From Zanthoxylum bungeanum (lineage: Eukaryota > Streptophyta > Magnoliopsida > Sapindales > Rutaceae): a stretch of DNA of 64,000 bases. Position numbers and translations under genes: made by a program. Positions 13,235 through 25,500 of the stretch are shown here, piece after piece. Position 1 is the stretch's first letter. Every line of letters begins with the position of its first letter. Under the pieces are notes generated by a model, which was not told the origin of the DNA, ran no database searches, and was given only the letters and a program-made list of their open reading frames with translations. The DNA lies in the NCBI GenBank assembly GCA_019454045.1, contig SKCR01037673.1, positions 1-64,000 of the forward strand. Direction: 5' to 3'.

Positions 13235-13560
13235 ATGGAGGTAGTTGTACCAACGTGGCTAGCACATCATTGGTGGCAAGTTTGGGATTGTCATGTTTAC
13301 CACATCCTAAGCCATATAGGCTACAATGGCAGAGTGACCAAGCAGGTATTGTTGACTTTTACCATTGGACCTTACACATATGAGGTGTTGTGTGATGTAG
13401 TACCCATGCAAGCAGGCCACATACTTTTGGGGAGGCCGTGGTAGTTCGATAGGAAGGTGATACATGATGGGTTTCGAAACAAATATTCATTCCAGCATAA
13501 GGGCAAGCCCATTACATTATACCCTTTGACACCAAGACAGGTCCATGATGATCAAGTCAA
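13235..13560 (+). pseudogene. Retropepsin-type protease of the CRM-like gypsy
   Basis: The frame reads through a protease C-terminal half (VTKQVLLTFTIGPYTYEVLCD, QAGHILLGRPW) and stops at 13442-13444, where a Gln or other codon is usual. The expected active-site D-G/S-G segment lies at the start of this stretch but is degraded by frameshifts. Confidence 0.75.
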
Positions 13561-13885
13561 ACTACAGTTGGAAAGAGAAAAAAAAAGAGAGAGAGAGAGA
13601 AGCCGCATCCTTGGGGGGTAAGAGTGATAATAGTGAGAAAATGGGATCTAAACCTGAGAGTGGAGGAAACACTGGGATTAGAACCGAGATTAAACCCAAT
13701 GGAAAGGGGGCTGAGGGAGAGAGTGAAAAAAAATGGAGAGTGAACAAAAGTTTTTATCTTGGTGAGGGAGAAGTGAGAAGAGCCTACAAATCTAGCAAAC
13801 TCATGTTACTACTAGTGTATAAAGACACACTACATTTTTCTTTACTTACTAACACTAACAATTCACTTCTTGTTTCTATTTCTTC

Positions 13886-14940
13886 TCTTTTGCAGGAATT
13901 TGAAGACGTGCTCACAGAGGACATCCCTAATGGGCTCCCACCCATTCGAGGGATAGAACATCAGATTAATTTCGTGCCTGGAGCCGTCATTCCTAATAGA
14001 CCCGCATATGGAGTAATCCTGAGGAGACCAAAGAACTTCAGAGGCAAGTTGAGGAGCTGATGGAGAAGGGTTATGTACGAGAGAGTATGAGCCCGTGTGC
14101 AGTACCGGTGTTATTAGTGCCTAAGAAGGATGAGACGTGGCGTATGTGTGTGGATTGTCGTGCCATCAATAATATCACGGTAAAGTATCGACATCTCATT
14201 CCTAGGCTAGATGATATGTTAGATGAACTGCATGGATCTAAGATTTTTAGTAAAATTGACCTTAAAAGTGGATATCATCAGATTTGTATGAGAGAATGTG
14301 ACGAGTGGAAGACTGCTTTTAAAACTAAGTGGGCTATATGAGTGGTTAGTAATGCTTTCGGTTTAACAAACTCCCCTAGCACTTTTATGAGACTTATGAA
14401 CCATGTGCATGTATAGGGAAATTTGTAGTGGTCTATTTTGATGACATATTAGTATACAGTAAATCTTTAGATGAACATGTAGGTCATTTGAAATGTGTGC
14501 TTGATATTTTAAGAAAAGAAATTTTTTTTGCTAATTATAAGAAATGCACATTCTGCATGGATAAAGTCATTTTTCTTGGTTTTGTAATGACTACAGATGG
14601 CATAGAAATGGATGAGGAGAAAGTTAAAGTGATTAGAGATTGGCCACCACCTACCACAGTGTCGGAGGTACGGAGTTTTCATGGATTGGCAAGTTTCTAC
14701 AGGCGTTTTGTGAAGGACTTCAGTAGCATAGCAGCACCATTGACTGAGGTAGTCAAGAAGACTGTTGGATTTTAGTGGGGTGAAGCTCAAGAGAGTGCTT
14801 TTCAGACTCTCAATGAAAGGTTATGCAGTGCACCAGTTCTCGCACTACCTAATTTTGAGAGCACATTTGAGATAGAGTGTGACGCAAGTGGCATAGGTAT
14901 TGGGGCGGTATTGATGCAAGAGAAAATACCTATTTCGTAA
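13886..14940 (+). pseudogene. Reverse transcriptase / RNase H start of the CRM-like gypsy
   Basis: RT motifs are clear: [20 protein letters not shown] (14115), [10 protein letters not shown] (14250), AFGLTNSPSTFM (14355) and YFDDILVYSK (14432), so the catalytic F/Y-x-D-D is kept. Stops at 14339 and 14415 and frameshifts near 14057 and 14420 break it. RNase H begins at 14868 ([18 protein letters not shown]) and is broken by a stop at 14938. A GA-rich run (13575-13605) lies just upstream in the linker. Confidence 0.9.
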
Positions 14941-14952
14941 TTTAGTGAGAAT

Positions 14953-16738
14953 TTGAATGGAGTAGCTCTGAGATATCCCACGTACGATAATGAGTTATAT
15001 GCATTTGTTCGAGCACTGGAGAATTGGCAGCATTACCTATGGTCTAAAGAGTTCGTGATACACACAGATCATGAGAGTTTAAAACACCTTAAAGGGCAAG
15101 GAAAACTGAACAAGAGGCATGCTAAATGGTTGGAGTTTGTAGAGACATTTCCATACGTCATTCGCTACAAACAAGGTAAGGAAAATATAGTTGCATATGC
15201 CTTGTCACGCGGGTATATTTTACTTACTTCTTTAGGTGCTAAAATGTTAGGGTTTGAATTTATTAAAGAGCTTTATACATGTGATGTGGATTTTTGTGAT
15301 ATATATGCTGCATGTATTAAATCTGCATTTAGTAAATTCTACCAGTATGAGGGATTTTTGTTTAGAGAAAATAAGTTATGCATTCCTTCTTGTAGTATGC
15401 GTGAGCTATTAGTGAGAGAGGCTCATGGAGGCGGACTAATGGGACATTTTGGAATTAGTAAGACCCTAGAAACCTTAAAGGATCATTTTTACTGGCCTAG
15501 GATGAAGCGCGATGTAGAGCGAATTTGTGATCGGTGTCTCACTTGTAGAAAGGCCAAATCTAAGGTGAAGCCTCATGGATTATATACTTCATTATCTGTA
15601 CCTAGTGAACCATTGGTAGATATTTCGATGGATTTTGTGTTGGGTTTACCTAGGACTAAACGAGGTAATGATTCCATTTTTGTAGTGGTTGATAGATTTA
15701 GCAAGATGGCACACTTCATTGCATGCCATAAAACTGATGATGCCATTAACATATCAGACTTATTCTTTAGAGAGGTAGTAGGACTACATGGGATTCCTAT
15801 GAGTATAGTTTCTGATAGAGATGTCAAGTTCTTGAGTCATTTCTGGAAGGTTTTGTGGGGTAAGCTAGGGACTAAATTACTTTATTCTACTATGTGTCAC
15901 CCTCAAACAGATGGACAGACAGAAGTGGTCAATATGACCTGACTCAATTGCTTCGTACCATAGTCACTAAGAATTTAAAATAATGGGAAGAGTGTTTGTC
16001 ATTTATAGAGTTTGCATACAATAGGTGCATTCATTCTTCTACTTCATATTCACCTTTTGAAATTGTATATGGTTTTAACCCACTAACGCCATTGTATTTA
16101 TTGCCTTTGCCTGTTGAGGAAAGAATAGGTTTAGATGGGAAAATGAAAGTGGAATTGGTGAAACAAATACATGAGAAAGCACGTGAACATATATTACGGA
16201 AAAATGAGCAGTACGCTTCTCATGCGAATAAAGGTCGTAAACGCGTGGTGTTTGAGCCTGGTGATTGGGTTTGGCTACACATGCGTAAGAAAGGTTTCCG
16301 GCTCAACGAGGATCCAATCTTCAACCTTGGGGAGATGGTCATTTTCAAGTCGTCGAAATGATCAATGATAATGCATATAAGCTTGATCTGCCTGGTGAGT
16401 ATAATATTTCTGCTTCATTTAATGTTTCTGATTTGTCCCATTTTGATGCAGGTGTCGATTCGTGGTCGAATCCTTTTCAAAAGGGAGGGAATGATGTGAT
16501 CCTAGCTGCACCTGGTTCAGTCCAGACCACAATTGATCCAATCTATGTACCAGTTGGACCAATTACAAGACACAGAGCTCAGAAGATCAAAGACGCTATG
16601 GCAGGCTTGGCCCAACGTCATGTAGCTGAATTGAACAAGCACGTTCGAGACCAATTGGACTTCAAGGAAGAGGGTTCAAGAGTTATACACTTGACCCAAG
16701 TCATCGAAGAGCAACATGGATCGATTTCGTTTGTTTAG
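14953..16738 (+). pseudogene. RNase H and integrase of the CRM-like gypsy
   Basis: The 329-codon frame at 14953-15942 carries the rest of RNase H ([20 protein letters not shown]), the integrase HHCC zinc domain ([14 protein letters not shown] to CDRCLTC) and the DDE core ([25 protein letters not shown]). A stop after VVNMT at 15940 interrupts the core's end. The frame resumes at 15996 (FAYNRCIHSSTSYSPFEIVYGF). After another shift it continues at 16358-16738, across the 3' LTR start at 16492, ending VIEEQHGSISFV. The last 80 or so codons are therefore LTR-encoded. Confidence 0.9.
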
Positions 16739-17180
16739 GCTTATTTATTATTTATTTGCATGTATGGAACCAACGTGGATGACCGTTTTTATTTATTATT
16801 TGTGGTTAGTTTATTTTATTTAATTGTGGGTTCAAAATGGGCTAGAAATTAGGAGTTATGGTCTTTTAGTTGGTAATGGGTAGTTTAAGGCTATTTTAGA
16901 CTTTTGGCTCTATTAGGGTTTGAGCATGTTACTATTTAAACTCAAAAACAACTCTTAATGAAGCACCAAATATTCTTGTGCGTGAATAGTGATTTTTTCC
17001 TTGAGATTAAGGAATTTTTATCAAAGTTCAGTGATTGAACAAAGACTTATCAAATGATTGACATCCCTTGTGGCATCCATTTTGCTGGCAAAATCATCTG
17101 AGGCTATCTCCAAGGGTTTTCAAGGACAAGTTCTTTGGGGGTCTACGGGATCTTGGATCGGGTTTCGTCTTTTCGTATCA
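16492..17180 (+). repeat. 3' LTR of the CRM-like gypsy
   Basis: It starts TGATGTGATCC after the purine tract AAAAGGGAGGGAA (16479-16491) and ends TTCGTATCA at 17180, followed by the GATGT target duplication. The pol frame extends through its first 247 bp. Confidence 0.93.
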
Positions 17181-17290
17181 GATGTAAAAACAGCTTTTCT
17201 TAATGGATTTCTTGATGAATAAATATTTTGGAAACATTTGGAGGGTTTTATATCGAGTTAAAACTCGGGTATGGTGTGTAAGCTTGGGAA
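17181..17290 (+). pseudogene. Copia RT fragment, second half
   Basis: Directly after the gypsy's target duplication the frame reads DVKTAFLNGFLDE, then a stop, then LEGFI and MVCKLGK. This is the continuation of the RT that stops at 9917. Similarity ends at about 17290, where other repeat sequence begins. Confidence 0.85.
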
Positions 17291-18036
17291 AAATTGGGCA
17301 TTTATAAAAAGAAGCTCAATTCATGCTCAATGCTATCATGAATTGCTTAAATATGTATGTTAGCAACACTTTTGAAGCTAAAATGCAAAAAGAAATTTCT
17401 AGGTTTCTTCTAGTTTGAATTTATGGGAAGAAGATTCATGTCATAAGCTCAATATTAGAGGAAGGAAGAAGAAAAAGAAGCTTACTTGCATGAAGAGGAG
17501 TTGAAATCATAAATTTTTCCTTCACATTGGCATAGGAAAATGAAAGAATTTGAAGTTATTTTGGGGACCAAATTCGTGCCCTAAGGAGAAGAGAAGATAA
17601 TGAATAATGTTTTCTATTTATAGTGCAAGGGATGTTTTTTTTTTTTTTTTTTTGCAAATGAGTGGCCCAAAATTTGCCACATCACCCAATTCTAGTTTAT
17701 TCCTGAATTTTACTGTAGCATCCATGGAAATCACGATTGTTGACCCATTTTTGATTCGAATTTGAAAAAATATCCAACGTGGAAGTTATAGGTCTCGGTC
17801 TTAGATTTTCGAAGATATAAAATCCATAAAAATCAGAGATTGTATGAAAAAGTTACTGCCCGAATACTAAGGACTGTCTGGAATAGAACATAGAGTAACT
17901 TTCGTACCAGAATTGCAAGGAATTTGTCGAATGTCCAAAAAGTAATTTCATGAACACATACATGCTTGAACATGATTTATATCATGTACTATGCCATCCA
18001 TGACTTGGTAGTCGTCGGAATTACCGAGGTGTTACA
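17291..18036 (-). repeat. LTR of another gypsy-type element, minus strand (TGTAACACC start)
   Basis: Read on the minus strand it starts at 18036 with TGTAACACCTCGG, a start typical of plant Del/Tekay-type LTRs as I recall. It has a promoter-like CACTATAAATAGAAAAC near 17605-17620, followed by transcribed-leader-like CT-rich sequence. A run of 20 T interrupts it at 17636-17654. No internal region or second LTR is attached, so it is a truncated or solo LTR. Its left edge against the copia fragment is approximate. Confidence 0.55.
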
Positions 18037-18809
18037 GCCACTCCTAGAGAGGATTTGTCAGTCCCGTGTGCGGGATTTAGACATTATTTTCGTGATCTTT
18101 AAAATCTGTGGTCGCGATACATTTTAGAAATGAGTTTCGAATGTTGATTGAGAGATCACAAATATGTCACGACACATATATATGAATTGTATATAGCAGA
18201 GATTTGACATTCTCATTTATGTCTCCGGTACAATTCGTATAGTCTATTATTTAACATGATTTATGTTGATTCTGAAGATTTTGTGCATGGATTTAGATGG
18301 ATTAGAAACTTAGGTTTGAGGCTTCTTGTTGACATGAGCTTGGGTGCTTGAAATATGTGTGATAAGTCATGATACATGTTAAGTAATATATTATATTATG
18401 TGATTTTAGTGTTGCCATGGATAAAGGTGTTTTGATTTTTCTCTTGTAGTTGTAGCATAGTGAATCTGTTAACAAGTCTGGAATAAGGCCCGTATCTCGA
18501 CGCAACACTGCACGTAATATTCAGTCTTTAATTTTTCCTTGGCCATATTTCGACGCATAATGGGCATCGCGACGTGAATTTTTTAGATGGCGTCGTGACG
18601 TTATACTGAATTTCAGGACGTGTCCCATTTGGCCCGAAGTCACATCAGTTAACGCCCAAAGCTTCCATGCCAGAAGAGCCACGTACATTATTCACGCACA
18701 TATTTAGGAACCGTAAATACTCATGTATACCAATCATACTTTGTTCAAATGCTTTAAAGATTCTACACAGGAGAATCCATCCAATTCCATTCAAGCACAT
18801 TATTTTATT

Positions 18810-21060
18810 TGTTACGTTTTCAGGTTATTATGGTTGTAATATGTCTTACTTACAGTTTGTATATTATAATTTTTTATCTATGTTTCATGTTACACAAATC
18901 ATGTTTCGTGATCTTCAAGTCGGATTTCATGTTTACGGCCCACGTTCTCAGTTTGCAGCCCTTGTTTACACGATTACAGTCCATGTCTTCATTAGTCATA
19001 TAAATATATTTTCAGTTGGTGTTTACACATCACATGTTTACAATTTACGTTTTCAGCTTGTGTGTTTCCATTATAAAGTTATTGGTTAGGAAAATTCGCT
19101 TAGATGACGTTCATCTCATACTTATTCTAAAATATGTAATAATTTCGTACGAGCATTGTATGCATAACTTAGTACATACATTAGTTCATGATATATGGAT
19201 TTTCAGTTCATAATTTATAGTTATAGGTCACGATTTATAATGTATGTTTCATTATTTACAACTAAGTTATAATTTTTAGTTTTTCTTAGAGAATTCACGC
19301 CACGATTAGAATTTACCATTCATGTGTACGATTTATAGCCATGCTCTACAATTTATGATTTCCAGTTTCCAGTTCCAGTTCATGTTATAGTTTTCAATAC
19401 ATGTTTCCAGTTATGTTCTAAAACTTCAGTTCACGTTTACAGCTTCAAGTCATGTTTACAATTTTCATTTCATTTTTACATTTTCAGTTCATGTCAAAGT
19501 TTTTTGGTCAAGACATATTTTTCAGTTTTCATGTTTGTAGTCACTGTATAATGTTACAGTTTTCAATTATGTTCGTAATTTACGCTATACAGTTGTCTGT
19601 TATTATTACAGTTTTCAGTTTAAGTTTATAGTTTCAAGTCATGCTTATAGTTTCAGGTCATGTTTTAATTTTTAGTTTAAGGTCACCGTTCATGTTTACA
19701 GTTTATGTTTCTCAGTTTGCAGTTTATGTTTATAATTTATGATTTACAATTTTAGCCTATGATTACATGTTTTCAGTTCACGATTTATATTTTTTCAGTT
19801 CACGATTTATAGCTTTCAGTTCATGAATTACAATTCAAGCATCATATTTTACAATCTACAACCTACATTTTATAGTTTATAGTCATGTTTAAAGTTCTTA
19901 GTCCATGCTTCACCATTTATGTTTTCCAGTAGTGTTTACAGCTTATGTCTTATAGATTTACACCTCATGTTCACAGTTTACGTTTCACGATTCACAATTC
20001 ATGATTTCTCAAGATTTATAATTTAAATTCATGTTTTATAGTATATGAATTTCATGTTCTCGAATACAAATAAATAATCAATTTCAAAACACCAGTAAAG
20101 TATCATCCCTTTATGTATAGCTGCTCGAGTATGCTCACATTCACCTTCACGTTCATGTTTTCCTGCTTACGCGGCGCTAGGTTCCCGCTAAGTAGGTCAT
20201 GTTGCAGTTACATCTACTCGAGTATGCTCAACCTCATCTCGTCTAATGGTTCTTTGGAAATCCTTTTAGGCTTAATCATGTTCATGTTCACTTTCCTCTA
20301 CTTATACAGTGTTAGGTCCCGCTGAGTAGGCTTCATGCCCCCAAGTCACGATACTGGTTGTTTTCACAACAACTGTATAAAATATCTATTTTCAGTTTAC
20401 GATTTTCAGTTTACAGTTACGTTTTAAGTTTTCAGTCGACAATTTACCATTTACACTTCGTGTTTACAGTTTTCAAACTATGTTTATAGCATATAGATAT
20501 GTTTACAGTTTATAGTCATGGTTTGCAGATAATGTTACATGGTTTCATACAGATATGTTCCATGATTTACAGTTTATTCATTACGATTTCAGTCTTATTT
20601 CATGTTTCTCAGTTACAGCTCATGGCTTCAGCTGCAATTTATGAATTATAGTTCACGTGTTATGATTTACAAGTCGCGTTGTATAACCTACATATCATGT
20701 TTATAGTTTACATGTCACAAATCACGGTCCACATTTCATGAGTTCCAAGTCACGCTTCATGGTTACAATTCATGCTTACAGTCCACAGTTTATGTCTTCC
20801 ATGTGTCATGTTTACAACGTAATTTTTCAAGTATCATGTTTACAATTTATATTTTACAGTTTACAACTCATGTTTCATGGCCCGCATTTATAGTACATAA
20901 GTTATAGATAAGTCCCAATAAGTACAATTTATGATTTATATTTCAAGATTTATCTATGTTTTAAGAATCAAGAATCACGTGTTCAAGTGTACGTTTTAAA
21001 TTCTTAATGTTTTCAAGTTAAGTCTACATGCGTGTTATGATATATGACCATGACCTTACA
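18810..21060 (+). repeat. Degenerate short-unit repeat array (about 2.2 kb)
   Basis: Scores of imperfect units of roughly 17-22 bp with consensus near TTCATGTTTACAGTTTTCAG follow one another in one orientation. The plus strand is T-rich and strand-asymmetric. No coding is likely despite several short open frames. Two longer units at 20117-20205 and 20213-20330 share CTCGAGTATGCTCA and a GCTAGGTTCCCGCTAAGTAGG-type block. Confidence 0.75.
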
Positions 21061-21150
21061 GGTTTATGTTTCATCATTTTACATTGAAACAAGCTCGTTC
21101 ATTTATATTATATTATATTATGTATCAATTACATCATTTACACGCTAAAG

Positions 21151-21199
21151 GACAAGCTTTGGAGAGATGGATGCAGAGACAAGCTTTGGAGAGATGGAT
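21151..21199. repeat. 27-bp tandem repeat, two copies
   Basis: GACAAGCTTTGGAGAGATGG is repeated with a 27-bp period (21151 and 21178). Confidence 0.9.
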
Positions 21200-22164
21200 A
21201 TCAGCTGCAGTAATTAAGAACAAGCTATTAGGGGTCCAATTATTTGCATATCTGTCATAATAGGCCACGAGGTCGAATGATATTTACACGTACATATCAT
21301 ATTGTATTAGTGTTTCATGTAATTCATGTGTAGTTGTATATCAGATATGCATGTATTCAAAATCAGACAGTTCATTTATATATCACGACATGTTATGCAT
21401 GTTCATGTCATAGGCTTATGGAGATGGTAACATTGTTTCTTGTCGGTCATGTTCTGGATTTCCTCGGATGTGACAGGTGTATTTTTGGATTTGTTAATTG
21501 CATGAACTTTGAATTAAATAGGTGTTAATACGATTAATTACATAATTAAGTCAAAAGTGTTGATTTTCTGAAATTGAGGTGTTGTGGATGAAATTAGATG
21601 TGTGATAATGCGTAGGAAAAATTCCTGGAATTTTCGGAATCGTTCTGGAAGTGTTTTGAGAATTTTCTGGAAAAACCACATTATAGGGAAAATCATGATT
21701 TACTGAAATTGCGACCTTTTGGCCATTGCTACAGTATTTTGGGTACTGTAGCAGTGCGTATAATGTGTAGGAAAATTCTCGGAATTTTCAGAATTATTCT
21801 AGAAGCGTTTTGAGAATTTTCGACACTAGGGGCAAAATGGTATTTTGCTGAAATTACCATAATTAGCCACTGCTGCAGTGAAAGGATCATTGTAGCAGTA
21901 CTAATTCGATTTAGTATATGATCCAGTTGTCCAGATATCCCGACAATCAGTTCGGTGAATCGATAATCGGTTAATGTGTAACCGTGAAAAGTGTTTCCGA
22001 AAATTTTGTCCAAAGTTTTATGTGTAATCATACTTCAATATTTGATATTAATGTGTGATATGGGTGAAATATGGATAAATTAAAAGTAAATGATACTGAT
22101 TAATTTAATCGGATTAAAAAAATTTAAAACTATATTTCGCCCGCAACGCACTTCCGCCCCAACA

Positions 22165-22538
22165 TCTATCTCATAATCCCCATACAATCAACTTTGTTAT
22201 TCATAATAAGCAAACAAGTTATACAAATAAGAACTAGCAACCCTTTCAAGCTTCGGCAGTTCGAAGATCTAGCTTATATTGATATATATTATACAAAATG
22301 TAGAAGAGATAAAACTTTGAATACTAACTGTCTTCTAGATACATGCAGGGATAAGATTTATATATTTACAGATTTTTAGTAGCAGGTAAAACTAAAAACA
22401 TTACAAACAGATCCAATTGTTGCATCAAACACAAATTTAAAAAGTATCTACTTCCTTTGCAGCTGTTACTTGAACTTCCACTTTCACAGTTTAATGCATA
22501 ACTAGATTAAACAGCCTAAGATTTGATGCTTTTGAAGG
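22165..22538. other. 3' flank of the TGA gene
   Basis: AT-rich sequence between the CCCCAACA LTR end and the TGA stop codon. It presumably holds the TGA 3' UTR and polyadenylation signals (several AATAAA-like runs on the minus strand). No other gene is seen. Confidence 0.5.
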
Positions 22539-25500
22539 TTATATCTTGGAAGCAGGTTCAAGTGGTCGAGCAGCCCAAAGTGAACTCAGAGCACGGAGAC
22601 GATGAAAATACTCCCCCAAGGCAAGTAACGCTCGAGCAGCTTGGCAAGTTGTTAGGATCCGATACATTTGCTGCATTGTTTGTAGTCGAAGGAGATCTGC
22701 CTGTTTTTGCACGGACGAGCAAAATCATTCAGCGAACATGAGAGAAATCACGTGCAACATAGAATTTATCACGTTCAGAGAAATCAAAACTGTTGCTTGG
22801 AGGTCTAGACAGAATTTCCTTTTGACATGAATAATAGTTTAATGCATAACTAGATTGAATGGTTAATCAGCACCCATTCCAAAAAAATTTCTAGTAATGG
22901 CTGGAAAAGAGATTGAGCAGATTGACTATTCGAGACTTCAGGCCTCACTTGCATTTTGAGTTGCATCCATAGTAGAATTTGCATATGAAAAACAGTATTT
23001 TTTTGAACTGTGCAATAACCATTTCAATGTTAAAGCTTCTACCTTTTACTCTTCTTTTACTCGATTGAAATGAGCAAAGAAGCTACGACAAAGAATTTAC
23101 CTATGACGCATGAAAGCATTTGAGAAACTCAAGTGCATAGAAGCTATCATGCAGGTATCAGAAATATATTACCTGACTCACAAATCTCTCTAGTGCTTCC
23201 AACTTCTCCACTGCAGCAACAATCTGAGACTGGTAACTTCCTGAACTTAATTGATCTTCTGTAATGCTCTGGACTAGAGTTTGCTGAAGTTTATCTATCC
23301 CTTGCGAAAGAGCATCTTCGGCTTGCTGAGAAGATTGCCGAAGGTTACAAACATCAATATGTTGCTGCTCAGTCAATGGCTGAAGTTGAGGCATGAGTAT
23401 CTGTATAAAAACAAAATTAGCAGCATCACAGCTTGTGAATTGAAAGGTTGCACTATGCTTCATTCATCATTGTAATTTTCAAGTCGTCTGGAATTGAAGC
23501 TTGAGTACTACAGCCATGTGTTTGTGAGTTATCAAATTCAACACTGAGTAACCAATAATAAATAAACAAAGCTATAGTTTTACTAAACTATGCTTTACAT
23601 TGAGAATCTCTGATGGACGGAATCCCCCAATCCATTGAAAAAAGCGCTCAGTTGGTGTTCTCCAGATGCCCGAAATCAAATAGAAGACATCAGCCTTGGC
23701 AGCATCTGCTTTCATGCGGAAAAGATTGGAGTAATGGTTCAAGCCATTTTCTACAAGCAAACGGAGCTCTATACCAGTTGCATGAGCTTGCAGTGCATTT
23801 CTAATTTCACAAATCTGTCTATTCTGCTCTTCAACCCAGTGAGCATACTCCATTTCAAATGCGGTAATCCCTGCCAAAAGCAGAAATCAGATATTCAGAT
23901 GATAAAAAAATGCAAGCAGACTACTTTTGAATAGCTCCAGAAAACAATCATACTTAGAAATTGCCTTTTCATATTGCAACTAGAAAATTCCAATGATCAA
24001 TATCCCCACAAAGTTGCCTTTTCATTTTGATATGGCATGAATGAACAAACATTCTGGTGATGGGGTATGATTCATTCAGATTTAGAAATGAAATACATAA
24101 ATAGTATCACATATTTTTAAAACAAAAGATGGTCATTGTAAGTAGGATATTTTCAATGCAGAGATTTTTTCCTTCTATCAACATCAATGGGCACTCCTTT
24201 GAATTAGAGAGGTTTCTCTGCCTTTTATAAGAGGAAAATAAGTTTTTGAGTTTTTGAGTTGGAGCTTTCAAATACTTTTAACTTATGTACTATGGACTAG
24301 AGATACCGAACATGGGAGTTTGTCCCAAAGGAAAAGAGATGAAATCTGCTGTTTTGGAATTTCCTCCACCCCTTAAAAGTACTTTTAACATTCCCTAGAT
24401 ACTAGTGCATCTATGAAAGTTTAGACAGGGTTTGGTAAGTAACCCATGGAATGGAGTATATGAGTTGATGGGGGCTTGAACATAATTTTATGATGTCAAT
24501 AATTTAATGAAAAAGCACCCATAAAGAAATATTATATTGGAATCAACATATATATAGTCTACATAGTGCAAGTGCTAAATACATATATGTTATCACAAAC
24601 CTGGGTTTATATTTCCAGATAATCCAAAGTGACTGCCATCTGAAGCACTGCCTATGCACATTCCCTGCAACAAGGTTCGCTGATTGACGAACTGGTAGTA
24701 TAATCCAAAACTAGATTTATACAGAACATGCTTTTTGATGTGGTGGAATTGAATAAAAAAATTGATAAAATTTCACCTCACCTGATGTCTAGCTCTATCA
24801 AGTTCCTGCTCCAACTGTGCCAATTTCAAACGGCTTGTTTCTAATTGTTGTACATATGCCTATGAAACAAAATCGAAATATAATTAACTTTATACTGCAA
24901 ATACTGTATACCTTCCGTCAGTAAGGATAGGAAAATTAATATATCTCAATCTACCTTCTTCCGCAAACGACTTTTCCTAGCAGCTTCACGATTTTGTGCC
25001 AAACGCCTCTGTGTCTGTAAGTAAGTTAGTGGATTACTTTACTGACACTACCATTTGTGAAGAAATTAATAGAGATGATATAGTTTTAGAAAATTGCTAC
25101 AGTGTTTTCATTGAGAGAATAATAAAAGTTCAGTGCAAACGAAAAGTTAAGTAATCTACCCCCAAAAAAATCAAATGGGGAGAGAGAGAGGGAGGGAGGG
25201 AGAGAGAGAGAGAGAGAGAGAGAGCATATGTTCACCTTTTCAGAAGGTTTATTTGCTTCTTGATCACTTCTTGAAGGCTCCATGGAATTATGAGAGAGAT
25301 ATTCAGTCTACCGAATTAGAACAAGATAATGAATTAGCGTCAGGAAATTAGGTGAAAGAACCCTGACATCCCGTAACCAATGAAGAAAACTTCATGCATC
25401 ACCTTGTTGTCTAGCCTAGTATCCACTTGTGCAATTGTGGATGAACCAGTATTTGGGCTAGCAGCACCTTGGAAGGTGTCTCCCCACATGTTAATAGGGT

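Larger units (their letters stand above)
9918..17180 (+). mobile_element. Ty3/gypsy LTR retrotransposon, CRM-like (7.26 kb)
   Basis: A full-length element with LTRs of 694 and 689 bp, beginning TGATGTGATCC and ending TCGTATCA. It is flanked by the 5-bp target duplication GATGT (9913-9917 and 17181-17185). It split a copia reverse transcriptase between QMDV and KTAFLNGF. Internal order is primer site, gag, protease, RT, RNase H, integrase. The pol frame runs into the 3' LTR, a known feature of centromeric CRM elements, and the protein motifs fit that clade; the clade call is from memory. The LTRs differ by about 3 percent, so insertion was fairly recent. Several stops and frameshifts make it non-autonomous. 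Confidence 0.9.
18037..22164 (+). repeat. Long composite LTR related to the 1-7625 family
   Basis: Both ends resemble the long LTR at 5070-7625. 18060-18240 matches 5745-5925 (shared GAAATGAGTTTCGAATGTT-type sequence). 21600-22164 matches the LTR 3' part, ending TTCCGCCCCAACA with the same CGATTTCGC.CGAACAACGC-type run. The middle (18300-21500) is unrelated to that LTR and holds a long degenerate repeat array. No primer site follows 22164, so this is a solo or 3' LTR. It ends about 375 bp from the TGA gene stop codon. Confidence 0.6.

Noticed and set aside
18667..19213. Open frames of 64-140 codons in the repeat array
   Set aside because: They arise because the degenerate CATGTTTACAG units rarely contain stops in some frames. 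The protein is Phe/Val/His-rich with no motif.
22523..22741. Plus-strand 72-codon open frame over the TGA last exon
   Set aside because: The minus strand encodes the conserved TGA C terminus with a good acceptor and an in-frame stop.
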